64,000 nt of DNA from Puccinia triticina (GCF_026914185.1 NC_070564.1:3286001-3350000); one strand, 5' to 3'; positions 51,889 through 63,256 are shown, numbered from the stretch's first letter. Notes: generated by a model not told the origin, from the letters alone. A program made the numbers and translations.

Positions 51889-54800
51889 TCAAAGCTTGAT
51901 GAGTTGGAAATGAATCAATTCTCTGACAAAATGTAGCTGAATGTTCATGTGTTTGGTTCGGAAACTGTTCTGCGAGGTCTCGCTATTGGCAAGATCAATG
52001 GCGCCTTTGTTGTCCACGGAGACTTCTATTTGTTGCACATTCTTCTGAATTCCCGTTTCTCTGATGAGGTTTGTGAACCAGGCGAGATCCCTACCCAGGT
52101 CCAACAGGGCCTTATATTCCGCTTCCGCGGTCGAAAGCGAGACCGTGGGCTGTTTGCTGGATTTCCAATTTACCAGGTGTGAACCGACGGTTACCACAAA
52201 CCCAGTGGTTGAGCGTCTGGTATCAAGGCAGTTGCCCCAGTCGGCATCCGAGAAAGATTTAAGGTTGAATTCCTTTGAGCGCTTGAATGTGAGTCCTACA
52301 TGCCGAGTGCCTGAAAGGTAGCGGAAGACCTGGACGGCGGCCTGATACTGCCTGATTCCTGGATGTTCCAGGTATTGCGAGAGCTGGCTGACGGCAAAAG
52401 ATATGTTGGGCCGTGTGAGTATGCTTAGATAGTTTAGCAAGCCCACGAGCGCGCGGTAATTGATGTCTAGCTTCTTGAGTGCCTCGATTTCGGGGACTGT
52501 AGCTTTAGAGAGTCGCTCTTTTGGATTGAGGGGGTAGGAAGCTGGGAATTCCTTTTCAAGGCCGAACTCAACAAGCTTACGTTCAACGTATTGGGTTTGA
52601 TTGATCTGTAGCCCATCTTTGAAGCAGTCTATGTTCATCCCCAGAAGGAATTCTGCCTCACCAGGGTACTTAATGTTGAATTCCTTCTCCATTTCTTCCT
52701 TGAATATCTCCGGCAATCAGATTATGATTACGATGTCATCAACATGTGCAAAAAGCCATGTGGCTGGTTTTCCGTTTCTGTCTCGCCTCCAGAACCACAC
52801 GGGTCCAAAACAGAGATCTGAAAACCTAGAGTTTTGAGGTGTGCAGTGAGGTGTTTGTACCACACGAGTGGGGCCTGCCGCAAGCCGTATATTGCCTTCT
52901 TGAGGTGAAGAACTGAGTTCGGGGGGCAAGTGTAGCCCTGGGGAGGCAAGAGAGTCACTGTTTCTTCTAGTGGGCAGGTTAGAAACGCGCTGCGGACATC
53001 TAACTGATGGATCTTCAAGCCGTTGTTGACTGCGAACAATATGAGAAGCCGAAGTGAAGCGGCTTTGCCTGTCGGAGCGTAGATTACGTTGAAGTTTCTC
53101 CCATGGACCTGCCTGAAGCCCTGTGCGCAGATGCGCGCCTTGAATTCAATGACCTCGTTCAGAGGGCCGAGTTTCCGTCTGTAGGCCCACGTAGAAGGAA
53201 TGGGCTCGTCGGACTCGAGCCTGGCTCGGACAGTCCATACCTCGTGCTTTAACATGTTGGCTATTTCTCTTTGCTCAGCCTGGGTCCAGTTACTTCGGTC
53301 CTTTCCTGACATAGCTTGTTTATGGTTCTTGGGATCAACTTCGATTTCGATAAGAAAGGCTTGGCGGCTCCTCTTCCCTGAAATAATGTTGCGTGGGTTG
53401 ATACCGCTTGATATTTCTTTTGCTGGTGGAGCTGTGATCCACTCGTATCGGCGGCCAATTGGCTCTGACTCCACCTGGGCTGTCTGCGATACGAGTTGCT
53501 CCCTCTCGGATGTCGAGGGACTAGGACTGTTGGCACGGACTTCCTGCACAGTCCTGATAAGATCACGTGCCTCGGCTTCAAGGTCTTGAGCTTCTGGTAA
53601 GGATTCCTTCTCCATGAAAGGCAGAGGTTCCTCCGGCTTGAAGCTTGGAAGCTTGTTGGGTCCTAGAGCCGTGTGGCTGCTGCTTAGCGGCGGGCAGTCT
53701 GGGAAATTGGTTTCATCGAAATGTACGTGTTTGGCGGTGACCACCTTCTTATCCTCAAACCGAAGGACCCTATACGATGAGTAATTGTTTTCGTAACCTA
53801 GGAGAACTCCCTCCCACGCGACCGATCCGAATTTTGTGCCTCTTTTTTGTTTGGGCTTAACAATCCAAACACGACATCCGAATGGCCTGAAAAAGCTGAT
53901 GTTTGGTTTCATCTTGAACATTAGTTTGAGGGGACAGGATTTGCTCTTGCCAAGAGAAGGCAGGCAGTTGGTGGTGGAAGTGGCAGCCTGGACGGCTTCA
54001 GCCCACCATTCGGGTGCCAAGTTCGCCTGCATCATCAGGCATTGGGTCATGTCGATGACCGTGCGATTGGCCCTCTCGGCTAAACCGTTGTTCTGGGGCG
54101 TATAGGCGGGGGCGACGTTGTGCTGGATCCCTTTGTCCTTGAGGTACTCAGCCAGCAAACCATTGACAAACTCCCCGCCACCATCTGAGATAAGCTTCTT
54201 GACCACGTGTCCGGTTTGTTTCTCATAGAATTTCTTGTAGTCCAGTATAGCGCCTGCGGCCTGGCTCTTTTCTTTCAAGATTGCAGTGTGTATGTGGCCA
54301 GTGTATTGGTCGACTACCGTTAGGAAGTATCTTGCTCCGCCGTTTGTCGGAGGTGAGATGGGGCCGACTAGATCTGCGTGCACCACACTCAATGGAGCAT
54401 CGACGTCCTTGAAGGTGCCGTTGCAGGACAGTCGAGTCAATTTTCCTTGCATGCACGCCGTGCATGCGTGAGTTTTTTGCATGTCCAGTTTCTCCCCCAC
54501 GGCGTGAGCAATGCGGCCTGAGCTAGCGTGGCCGAGCCTGTTGTGCCACATTTGAAACACCGAGAGTCCCGAAGTCGCAATGGTGGTGAGACTGGTGGCT
54601 GGCCTCGGTACTGGACAAACGTTGACGATTTCCAGTAAATCGTTTGATACATCAACTCGAAAAGGTCTGGATTGGTCCATCTGTACTTCGAAGGCTCCGT
54701 TGCGCTCAGAGATTACGGCCTTAGTGCTGAGTAATTGGACCATTGAAACCAAGTTCCGGGTGAGGTTCGGCACAAACAGCGCTCCCGCTAGAGTTAAGGT

Positions 54801-55940
54801 TTTGCCGGTAGGGAGGAGCAACTCCGCCGTTCCACGCGCAATGGCCAGGAGTTGCGACTTCCCACTTCCGGTGACAATACTGATATGAGCTGGAGTGGTA
54901 TTGACAAAATACTCGAGGGAGTTGAGCATATGGTTGCTCGCTCCCGAGTCCAGTATGGTTGAAAGGGGTTTGTTGGGTGTAGTCATGTTATAGGTGAACG
55001 ACGGCTTGACAATCGTCGTGTGATGAGCTTCCTCCTCATCGTCCTCAGCTGCAGTGTGGTACGACTTCTGGTGTGATTTCTGCGGTCTCCCCTGGTCCTT
55101 CAAAGGTCTGTCTGGGGGACGAGAGGTGGGGTGAATCGTCCAACAATTGGCTTCCACGTGGGTCGTGGCTTTTGGGTTGTGCTTTCCGTTGGAGCATCTG
55201 ATGGTCGGTCCAGGGTTCTTCTTTGGCCTTTTGCTAGGTCCGGTTGCCAAAGCCGTGGAGGTGGATTTGGTTTCTTCAATGAACTTCTGTTTGGTGGCGG
55301 TCTGGTGGCGTCCAATGTCTCCAATGTCGCAAAGCTTAGCAATGATTTCCTTAGGCTTGGCAAGTGCTTTAAGGTCCGTGAAGAGTGCTTCCATCAGCAT
55401 TGGGCGTCTCTTAGTGATTTTCCCCACAATTCCGCATCCAACCAGGACATCGGGTACTTTAAGGCCAAGAGAACTGAACTCGGCCAGGCTCTCTTCCATC
55501 TCGGTGATATAGGAATTCATGTCCTTATTATACTGAATATCTAGCCATTTGTTCCATACCTGGAACACAGGGAGTCAGGAATCTGAGGCGTAGATTGTTT
55601 TAATGTCGGTCCAGATAGCAAATGGGTCCTGTTCGTTCTGATCATTGATAACGCTAGTGAAGATGGCATTCAATATTGCTTCGCTCAAGATGCTACAGGT
55701 GCGGAGTGCTCCTTGTAGCTCTTCCTCGTCTGGTTCCTCTTCCATCGGCTCCAAGATTTAGGTTTAAAGGTGTCTTGGGCGCAGATGCATCTTAATCTTC
55801 CGCTCCCACAACGGGAAATTCGAGCCGTCCAATTTCGGAACATTGACATGGTCTTTATCTGGGCTGTATGCATTGCTCTTCTGAGTTGTGGAGGTATTAG
55901 CGGAGTTACCGGTTGACCTTTGGTTTTGCGTGTTGGCCAT
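51889..55940 (-). pseudogene. Copia gag-pol polyprotein (five lesions)
   Basis: The ATG at 55938-55940 opens MANTQNQRSTGNSANTSTTQ and VPKLDGSNFPLWERKIK, a copia gag. In-frame stops lie at 55758-55760, 55764-55766 and 55575-55577. From 55568 one long frame runs 946 codons: protease with STILDSGASNHML (about 54930), pre-integrase HNRLGHAS (about 54540), integrase D-D-E in VVHADLVGP, ISDGGGEF and NNGLAERANR, then RT with QLDVRSAFL (about 53010). A frameshift near 52825 and a TGA at 52717-52719 flank the catalytic HVDDIVII block (usual Tyr replaced by His). The last frame to 51889 holds SYPLNPKERL, SFSDADWGNCLDTRRSTTGF and SLSTAEAEY, the RNase H, and ends normally. Full-length copia organisation, recently inactivated. 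Confidence 0.93.
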
Positions 55941-55967
55941 GTTAGTCTGCTTTCAGCTGTTGCTTAA

Positions 55968-56001
55968 GGTAGTCCGGTTGAGCGTTCCGAGACTGTAAAT
56001 C
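55968..56001 (-). promoter_or_regulatory. Copia primer-binding site pairing with an internal tRNA-Tyr region
   Basis: With no spacer after the 5' LTR the minus strand reads GATTTACAGTCTCGGAACGC. Its complement ends GAGACTGTAAATC, the anticodon arm of tRNA-Tyr (loop CTGTAAA, GTA anticodon), preceded by GGTTGAGC, which resembles a D-arm. This is the arrangement of elements primed by a 5' tRNA half, known for Drosophila copia with initiator tRNA. The anticodon-arm match is clear; the match beyond it is uncertain without the host tRNA sequence. Confidence 0.65.
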
Positions 56002-56833
56002 TGAAAATTTTGGAACAACTGAAATAGTTTATATTTCGTATTAGATCCTAATTAAAATTTGTGAGAGAGATGAAACAAGAATAGAAATCAAGTTTCTATG
56101 CACCTGAAAGCAGGCTAAGCTGTGCCTAACAATATTGGTCTGGTGAGGTGGTTTGGGGAAGTTGGACGAGGGAGAGATGATGGTGTTGGGTCGCCTTACT
56201 GGGTTATTAACCGGAGAAAAGGGAATCTACGACCCAGATCAACCACAATCTCCTTACTGTCAGCGTACTGTCTGCTTTCTAGGTGGCTTCAATCTCTCTG
56301 ACTTACAAGCATACGCTTGCTATTGCAGCGGCTTCGCTTTGTCTTGCCGGAGCGTTTCCGTAGCTTCTGGGGCTGCACATCAAACAAGGTTCGTTAGTGT
56401 CAGCTCTGTCTGTGTTTCTTTTCTTAGTCTGTGCTGCTTCAGTACTCACGGTTCGCTTTCGCTTCCGTGATTCTGTATAACAAGTCTTCCTGCGTCTGGG
56501 TCTGGTTTCCAAGACGTTCCGCGAGAGTTCTGTGGCAGAACAGAACTTTGTCAGGCTTGTGGCTAAGGCGACGCAGTTCGATCTCTTGGACTTACAGGGT
56601 TCTGGGTTCTGTTTGTCTGTTTATCTGTCTGGTGACCGATAGTTTCGCGGCTGATGGTTTCGCTACTGTAATCGTCGTGGCGATACAAGTTTAGCTTCAA
56701 CCTGGGTTAGGGCTTTTGGTCTTTGGGCTGCGAAGGGCTTACCTTTCTGAGCAACTGGGTTTGGGCTTTGGCTTAACCGCGCAAGCTTCCTTGGCGGTTG
56801 CTGCGGGTCTGGGTCTGGGTCTGTATTTCTACA
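56002..56833 (-). repeat. 5' LTR of the copia element
   Basis: 832 bp. On the minus strand it begins TGTAGAAATACAGACC and ends CCAAAATTTTCA, directly followed by the primer-binding site. Confidence 0.95.
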
Positions 56834-56885
56834 ATAATACCATCCTTCACGTGTTGTTAATTTGGTCTGAGCTGAACTTTCCTGA

Positions 56886-57297
56886 AGATATTGCATACAA
56901 ATTAGTGATATTTGGCAACTGATCAGCAAGAACTCCCACCCTGCGCTGCGATATAGTGGCAGAAACACCAAGAAACTACCAAATTAGTGATATTTGGCAA
57001 CCGATCACATTGTGGCTGCTAAATTTGGGGTTATTCTCCCACGTTGCGCTGAGATATAGCAGCAGAAACACCAAGAAACTACCAAATTAGTGATATTTGG
57101 CAACTGATCACATTGTGGCTGCTACATTTGGGGGTTTTGAGTTCATTCAAGGTACACAATGAATCTTTGAGGGTATTAGATCATTTTGGTACCAATATCA
57201 TGGAAGAAATCCCACGCTGCGCTGAGATATACTGGCAGAAACACCAAGAAACAACCAAATTAGTGATATTTGGCAGCCAATCACATTGTAGCTGGTA
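56886..57297 (-). repeat. 173-bp satellite, inverted units (CACTA element 2)
   Basis: About two to three partial inverted units with CCAAATTAGTGATATTTGGC. One unit is shortened around 57030. Confidence 0.85.
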
Positions 57298-58296
57298 CAC
57301 CACGGGCCACCGCGGACGTTGATTGGAAATGTATATGGACATGTCCGCGGATGTCCAGCTCTGGAGCTGCAGGAAAAATTCACTGGATGCCACTTGCATT
57401 GCGCAATGGCAGACATTCCACCAGAATGCATCCGCTGGATGCAATGCAAACGTCCGACGGATATCAGCCACTACCACCAGGTTGCTAAAATTGTAGGAGA
57501 CCCAGTGGTCACCTGATGCGTACGCTGACCAGGCCTGCTGCAGGGAGTCATGGGATCAGTGGAGGGGGGGGGGGGGTGCGGGAGTAAGTGCAGCACAGGA
57601 AGGGGGGGCATCATGAGCGGGGCTTGAACACCTACCTGCTTGTCTGGGGTGCGCGCTGGCAAGACAAGCAGTGAGCATAACCAACTGCAACATTGTGAAT
57701 TTGCTGCTTTACCTCTGAACAAAGTCCATATAGGTTTGAGTTTGCAATGGCAGACCCTCTTGCCACCCAACAGGCAGCTGAACATCTTGGGCTGTCAAAA
57801 TCTAGACAGTCCAAGATGCAGCCATCAAAAACTTGTTCCAAGAGTGACCAATGGTTGAACTGATAAATTCCTTTGGTCACTCCAGCTCGGGTGTTCAATG
57901 GATGGTGAGTTATGGTGTCCATCAGACCTCATCAGACACTCTTGGAATCTTGATCAAGAGTGTCCAATGGACAGTCTCTTGATAAAGAGTGTCCAATGGA
58001 CAGTGGTTTTTGGTTTCCATCTGACACTCCAGCCAGAGTGTCCAATGGATGCTGAGCTTTGTGGACCATCAAGATGTCCATTGGACACTCACACTTGGGA
58101 GTGTCCACTGGCAGTGTTTTTTGATGTCCAGTGGACATTTCCGAGTGTCAAGAATCACTTGGACGCTTCCAGAAGCGTCCAAGTGATGCTCAGTGCCCCA
58201 TGCGTCCTCTGGATGCCCCCCGGACATCCTATGGACATTTCTCAGTGAGAAACATCCACGGGATGCAGGGCATTTCCAGGAATGCGCCCCGTGGTG
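57298..58296. mobile_element. 999-bp TIR element in the satellite, TA flanks
   Basis: The ends CACCACGGGCC and GGCGCATT-reversed CACCACGGGGC are inverted and flanked by TA on both sides (57296-57297, 58297-58298). The surrounding satellite unit continues across it (TAGCTG before, ATGGGGGTATTGTGG after). The interior from 57930 is an array of GTCCAATGGACA palindromes with CACTC/GAGTG partners. A run of G lies at 57567-57576. No transposase. Confidence 0.75.
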
Positions 58297-58790
58297 TACC
58301 TATGGGGGTATTGTGGTCATTCAAGGTACACAATAAATCTTTGAGGGCATTTGATCATTTTGGTACCAATATAATGTAAGAACTCCCAGCTGTGTTGAGA
58401 TATTGTGGCAGAAACACCAAGAAACTACCAAATTGGTGATATATGGCACCTGATCACATTTTAGCTGCTACATTCGGAGGTTTTGTGGTCATTCAAGGTA
58501 CACAATGAATCTTTCAGGGCATTAGATCATTTTGCTACCAATATCATGGAAGATATCCCATGCTGTACTGAGATATAGTGGCAGAAACACTTTGGCAACT
58601 GATCACATTGTGGCTGCCACATTTGGGGGTTTTGTGGTCATTCAAGGTACACAACAAATCTTTGAGGGCATGTGATTATTTTGGTATCAATGTCATGGGA
58701 GACCCCCCATGCTGCGCTGAGATATAGTGGCAGAAAGACCAAGAAACTACCAAATTAGTGATATTTGGCAACCAATCACATTGTCGCTGC
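58297..58790 (-). repeat. 173-bp satellite, inverted units, continued
   Basis: About three inverted units, one with an internal deletion near 58590. Confidence 0.85.
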
Positions 58791-59190
58791 TACACTGGAT
58801 TAATCCTCAAACTTGAAATGTTCTTTTTTCAGGAAGAAAAGGATGGTGTGTGTAGCATTGATGTTATCAGAAGTGTCCAAATCTATTTTTTTCAAAAATA
58901 GAAAAACATTGACCCCTCAACTCTCTCACAATACCATCCTTCACACATTGTTAATTTGGTGTGACCTTATATTTCCTGAAGATATTGCATATCACCCTTG
59001 ATATGCTACATGCATACAAGGCCCTTTGAAATTATTTTACCATGTTTTGTCAGGGTCTTTTTTTCATCCACTTTTGTTATCAAACACAGATTAATGAAGA
59101 ATATTTCCACAAAAGATTTCATTGGGGAGTTTTTCTGCATATGAATCCTGAAATATTATATTTGGGGTCACATCCATTATGCAGCAGCTA
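58790..59190 (+). repeat. Inner part of the CACTA terminal repeat, forward copy
   Basis: It matches 15990-16420 of CACTA element 1 (GGATTAATCC, CATTGACCCCT, CATATCACNCTTGA, CACATCCATTATGCAGCAGC), but lacks the outer tip. It joins an inverted array to a forward array, an order opposite to element 1. Confidence 0.85.
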
Positions 59191-60283
59191 CAATCTGATC
59201 AGTTGCCAAATCTCACCACTTTGTTAGTTTCTTGTTGCTTCTGCAACTATATCTGAATGCAGCATGGGATTTCTTCCATGATATTGGTACCAAAAGCCCA
59301 CAAGGAATCATTTTGTACCTTCACTCACCACAAAACTCCCAAATGAAGCAGCTACAATGTGATTGGTTGCCAAATATCACTTATTTGGCAGTTTATGGTG
59401 TTTCTGCCACTGTATCTCAACACAGGATAGGGGTTCTTTCTTGATATTGGTATCAACATAATCAAAAAGCGGGGGAAATTATTTGTGTACCTTGACTGAC
59501 CAAAAAACCCCCAAATGTAGAAGCCACAATGTCATCAGTTGCCAAATATCACTAATTTGGTAGTTTCTTGGTCTTTCTGCTATTATATCTCAGCGCAGCC
59601 TGGGGGTTCTTCCATGATATTGATACCAAAATAATCAAATGCCCTCAAAGATTCATTGTGTACCTTGAATGACCACAAATCCCCCAAATGTGGCAGCCAC
59701 AATGTGATCAGTTGCCAAATATCACTAATTTGGTAGTTTCTTGTTGGTTCTGCCACTATATCTCAGCGCAGCGCGGGAGTTCTTCCATGATATTTGTACC
59801 AAAATAATCACATGCCCTCAAAGATTCATTGTGTACCTTGAATTACCACAAAACCCCCAAATTTAGCACCAACCATGTGATCAGTTGCCAAATACCACTA
59901 AGTTGGTAGTTTCTTCTGCCACTATATCTCAATGTAGCGTGGCAGTTCTTCCATGATATTGGTACCAAAATGATCAAATTCCCTCAAAGATTGATTGTGT
60001 ACCTTGAATGACCACAAAACCCCCAAATGTAGCAGCCAAAATGTGATCAGTTGCCAAATATCACTAATTTGGTAGTTTCTTGGTGTTTCTGCCACTATAT
60101 CTCAGCACAACATGGGAGTTCTTCCATGATATTGGTACAAAAATGATCTAATGCCCTTAAAGATTCATTGTGTACCTTGAATGATCACAAAACCCCCAAA
60201 CGTAGCAGCCACAATGTGATCAGCTGCCAAATATCACTAATTTGGTAGTTTCTTGGTGGTTCTGCCACTATATCTCAGCGCCA
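59190..60283 (+). repeat. 173-bp satellite, about 6 forward units
   Basis: Same unit as in CACTA element 1, more diverged. It ends abruptly at about 60283 without a terminal repeat. Confidence 0.9.
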
Positions 60284-61189
60284 GGTGGGTGTTTATCCTA
60301 ACTTATCAAAGTCCCTCTCCATGCGGGAGGTCGGAGTTTGGAGTTTGGAGTTTGGGTGGTGGTCCGGGGGGTGACTCATTTGGGTGGAGCTTAAGTTTGG
60401 CTGGTGGCAAAGCCACCCCTCCCGCAGGGAGGGACTTACGGCTAAAGCGACTGTTTGGGTGGGAGACCACCCACCAAAAAGTGATGGAAAATCACTCTTT
60501 AAATTTTGTAGCCTGCAGCTTCAACGCTGCCCCCCCCCCCCCCCATTATCGGAACTTAAGCTGCTTTATACTTTGTTTATTTTTTGAGCTCATCACATCA
60601 ACATCACATTTTCAAAGCTTTTTTTGATAAATTTTTGTAAAGCCCACCCAGACTCAAGACGGCGGTCTTCACAGGCAGTGCCTGGCCCCGCAGGCCTGTG
60701 CGGGTCAAGCTTTTGTTTCTCTTATTTCGGCTTTTTTTGTCTGCTATACTTTTTACTTTGAAAATCTGGGCTGACAGGAAGGAAGATGAGGTGCAGGTGC
60801 ATCTGTCAATGCTTGGGACCTCATATGTAGCTTGCATAACGAGCGAGCTACAGGCTCTCAAAGTTGAACCAGGATTTTGCCTGATGGTCTCAGGCAAGCA
60901 CCCCCGCTTTGGACCTAGCACTGTGAAAAAAACTCGAGAAATTGGTGTCAGTTGACATGCCAGATCCAGGCTGATACATTGCTGCATACCTGAGTTTGTC
61001 CAGCTTTATTCCAGGTTTAGTCCATGTATTTTTATGGATTAGCTCAGGCTAAGCAAGTATGTTGATACTATGCTTAGCCACACTAACTTTTTGTGCCATT
61101 ATGTACTTGTGAGATGCTCAGCTGGCACAGCAGTAGCACCTTATAAGTACATACCAGCACCCTTGTCAAGTGGCTGGCATCCCTCCAGC
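60284..61189. other. No gene; CT/GT-rich and motif remnants
   Basis: GGAGTTT occurs three times at 60338-60358. A run of C lies at 60531-60543. 60919-60960 holds CACTGTGAAAAAAACTCGAG followed by TGTCAGTTGACATGC, a copy of the dispersed motif pair. No credible ORF. Confidence 0.45.
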
Positions 61190-61625
61190 CAACAGACAAG
61201 GCCGAATAGACCCAACCACGCGGACTAGGAGGAGTCCCTCCCAGTCAACAACATGTGTAACACACCGGTCAATCAAAAGTTGTCCGGGAGGGAGGCCTCC
61301 CGGACGACAGCCCCATACAACAGTCGCCCGGGAGGGATCCTCCCGGATGACCGCTTCATACACCAGTTGTCTGGGAGGAATCCCTCCCAGACAACAGATA
61401 CATACAACAGTCTCTGCCTATATAACAGTTTTCCGGGAGGCAATTCCTCCCAGACGACTATTTCATAAGTTCATACACCAGTTGCCCGGGAGGGATCCCT
61501 CCCGGACAACTAGGATCCCTCCCGGACAACTACTTCATATATCAGTTGCCCGGGAGGGATACCTCCTGGATGACTGCTTCATGCACCGGTTGTCCAAGAG
61601 GAATCCCTCCTGGACAAGGGCCCTA
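61190..61625. repeat. Alternating-palindrome array (GGGAGGGATCC type)
   Basis: About eight units with CAGTTGCCCGGGAGGGATCC-CTCCCGG-type hairpins joined by short ACAACTACTTCATACAC-like links. Some units read CCGGGAGG/CCTCCCGG, others CTGGGAGG/CCTCCCAG, each keeping the stem paired. Confidence 0.85.
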
Positions 61626-61664
61626 CATACATTGAAAGTTGCCGGAATCGAGTGGAATTAGACC

Positions 61665-62480
61665 CATTTGATGACAGGTGTGTTCAGGTCATTGAATGGG
61701 TCTAATTCCACTCAATGTCCAACACACACCGGTCATTGAGTGGGTCTGATCCCACTCAAGGACCGGCACACACCGGTCATTGAGTGGGTCTTATCCCACT
61801 CGATGACCAGCACACACCAATCATCAAGTGGGTCTGATCCCACTCAATGACCAGCAAACACCGGTCATCAAGTGGGTCTGATCCCACTCGATGACCGGCA
61901 CACCCCAGCCATCGGGAGGGTCTTATCCCCCTTGATGACCGGCAAACGCAAGTCATTGAGCGGGTACACATACCCGCTCGATGAACGGCACATGCCAGTC
62001 ATTGAGCGGCACATACTTGCTTGATTACTGGCACAAGCAAGTCATCAAGAGGGTCTTATCCCTCTCAATGACCGGCAAACATGTGTGCTCGTCATTGAGT
62101 GTACCATCTCGAAGAACGGTTGGTGTGTGCCGGTCATTGAGTGGGATCAGACCCTCTCAACAACCGGTGTTTGCTGGTCATCAAGTGGGAATAGACCCAC
62201 TCAATGACCGGTGTGTGCCGGTCATTGAGCGGGTATGTGTACCTGCTTGATGACTGGCGTGCGCTGGCCATTGAGCAGGTATGTGTATCCGCTCAATGAA
62301 TGGCATGTGCCGGCCATCGAGCGGGTATGTTTACCCGCTTGGTGACCGGATTGTGCCGGTCATCAAGCGGGTTGTGTACCGGCTCAATGACTGGCGTGTG
62401 CCGGTCATCGAGTGAGTATGTGTACCCGCTTGATCACCGGACTGTGCCGGTCATTGAGCAGGGTGTGTACCCTTTCATCA
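61665..62480. repeat. Alternating-palindrome array 4 (ACCGGC/GAGTGGG type)
   Basis: About 17 units. Hairpin A is of the type ATGACCGGCACACACCGGTC-AT. Hairpin B is GAGTGGGTCTGATCCCACTC in the left half and GAGCGGGTATGTGTACCCGC-TC in the right half. The right half runs broadly in inverted order relative to the left. Confidence 0.88.
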
Positions 62481-62796
62481 TGTTGACTGAGAGGGATCCC
62501 TCCCAGTCTACATAGAAGCTCTGTGGGCTTGTTGACCAGGAAGGTTTCTTCCTGGTATGTAATAAAGCTGAGCATTCAGCTCAGAGTAGGTTGTGTTATA
62601 TCTATATATATATACAGACTCAGCTTGGTGTGCCTTAGTATTGTGCACTGCACCAGAGTTCAGTTGAGAAATGTGCAGGAATTCCAGGGTTTACCACCCT
62701 GGGATTCATTGGTATGAGCCTTGTATAAATGGGCATTTGACTCAAGTATGCTGCATGTCAACTGGCAGCAGTTTCTTGAGTTTTTTTCATAGTGTA
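62481..62796. other. No gene; inverted copy of the dispersed motif pair
   Basis: GCATGTCAACTGGCAGCAG and CTTGAGTTTTTTTCATAGTG (62754-62795) are the reverse of the motif pair at 46615 and 60919. It abuts the RNase H fragment. Confidence 0.5.
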
Positions 62797-63256
62797 GAAT
62801 ACTGGCTGTCAACACTCCTACAATACAAAGAAACTTGGATGATGCAAAACCCAGACCCCATCAAAATTGGGTGGGTGGGTGATGCCTCTACCAGCTTTGG
62901 AATTGGCGTCCTCATTGGCAAGAGGTGGGCCCAAAACTGGGACAAGGGACCAAAACCCAAAAGAGACATTGTGTGGCTTGGGACCGTTGCAATACGGCTC
63001 GGCCTCCTCATTCTAAAGGAGCTAGGGATCCAATCGGGGAAGATGCTGATTGTATGGACGGACAACACCACCACAGAAACTGTAATCCGCCAAGAGAAGT
63101 TCAAACACCCGGCTGCCAATGACAAATGGAAGATTATCCAGAAAATGCTGGTAGATATGGAGATAGACATTGTCTCTAGACGTGTCACTTTGGAGGAGAA
63201 CCCGGCCGACTCTCTGTTGCGAGGAGATAGAACAAAACATGAGAAACAGTTTCAGG
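62797..63256 (+). pseudogene. RNase H of a tyrosine-recombinase (DIRS/Ngaro-like) retroelement
   Basis: The frame reads VEYWLSTLLQYKETWM, then IGWVGDASTSFGIGVLIGKR, LGTVAIRLGLLILKELGI, LIVWTDNTTTETVIRQ, DIVSRRVTLEENPADSLLRG. This matches the RNase H-type domain found with tyrosine-recombinase retroelements of basidiomycetes: Asp in GDAS and WTDN are the metal ligands, and the usual Asp of NPADALSRG is kept in NPADSLLRG. The 5' side is cut by unrelated repeat sequence, so the reverse transcriptase is absent. A CACTG MITE ends the frame at 63257, and the frame continues a few codons after 63476 to a stop. Confidence 0.82.

Larger units (their letters stand above)
50916..56833 (-). mobile_element. 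Ty1/copia LTR retrotransposon, 5918 bp, TSD ATAAT
   Basis: Two 832-bp LTRs (50916-51747 and 56002-56833), each reading TGAAAATTTT...TTTCTACA on the plus strand, are flanked by the 5-bp duplication ATAAT (50911-50915, 56834-56838). The element is transcribed leftward. Domain order gag, protease, integrase, RT, RNase H is the copia order. Its LTRs differ at only a few positions by eye, so it is the youngest retroelement here, yet it carries stops and one frameshift. Confidence 0.96.
50606..60283. mobile_element. CACTA-type element 2, rearranged and without a right terminus
   Basis: The left end CACTACCAACATGGATGACT matches CACTA element 1. The inverted-end sequence continues to 50915, is interrupted by the copia element, and resumes at 56834-56885. 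Inverted 173-bp units (56886-57297, 58297-58790), a forward copy of inner terminal sequence (58790-59190) and forward units (59190-60283) follow. No CTTGGTAGTG terminus is present, so the right end is lost or rearranged. No transposase is visible. Confidence 0.8.

Noticed and set aside
53200..55544. Plus-strand ORFs across copia pol
   Set aside because: Antisense to the recognised integrase and RT; no domain of their own.
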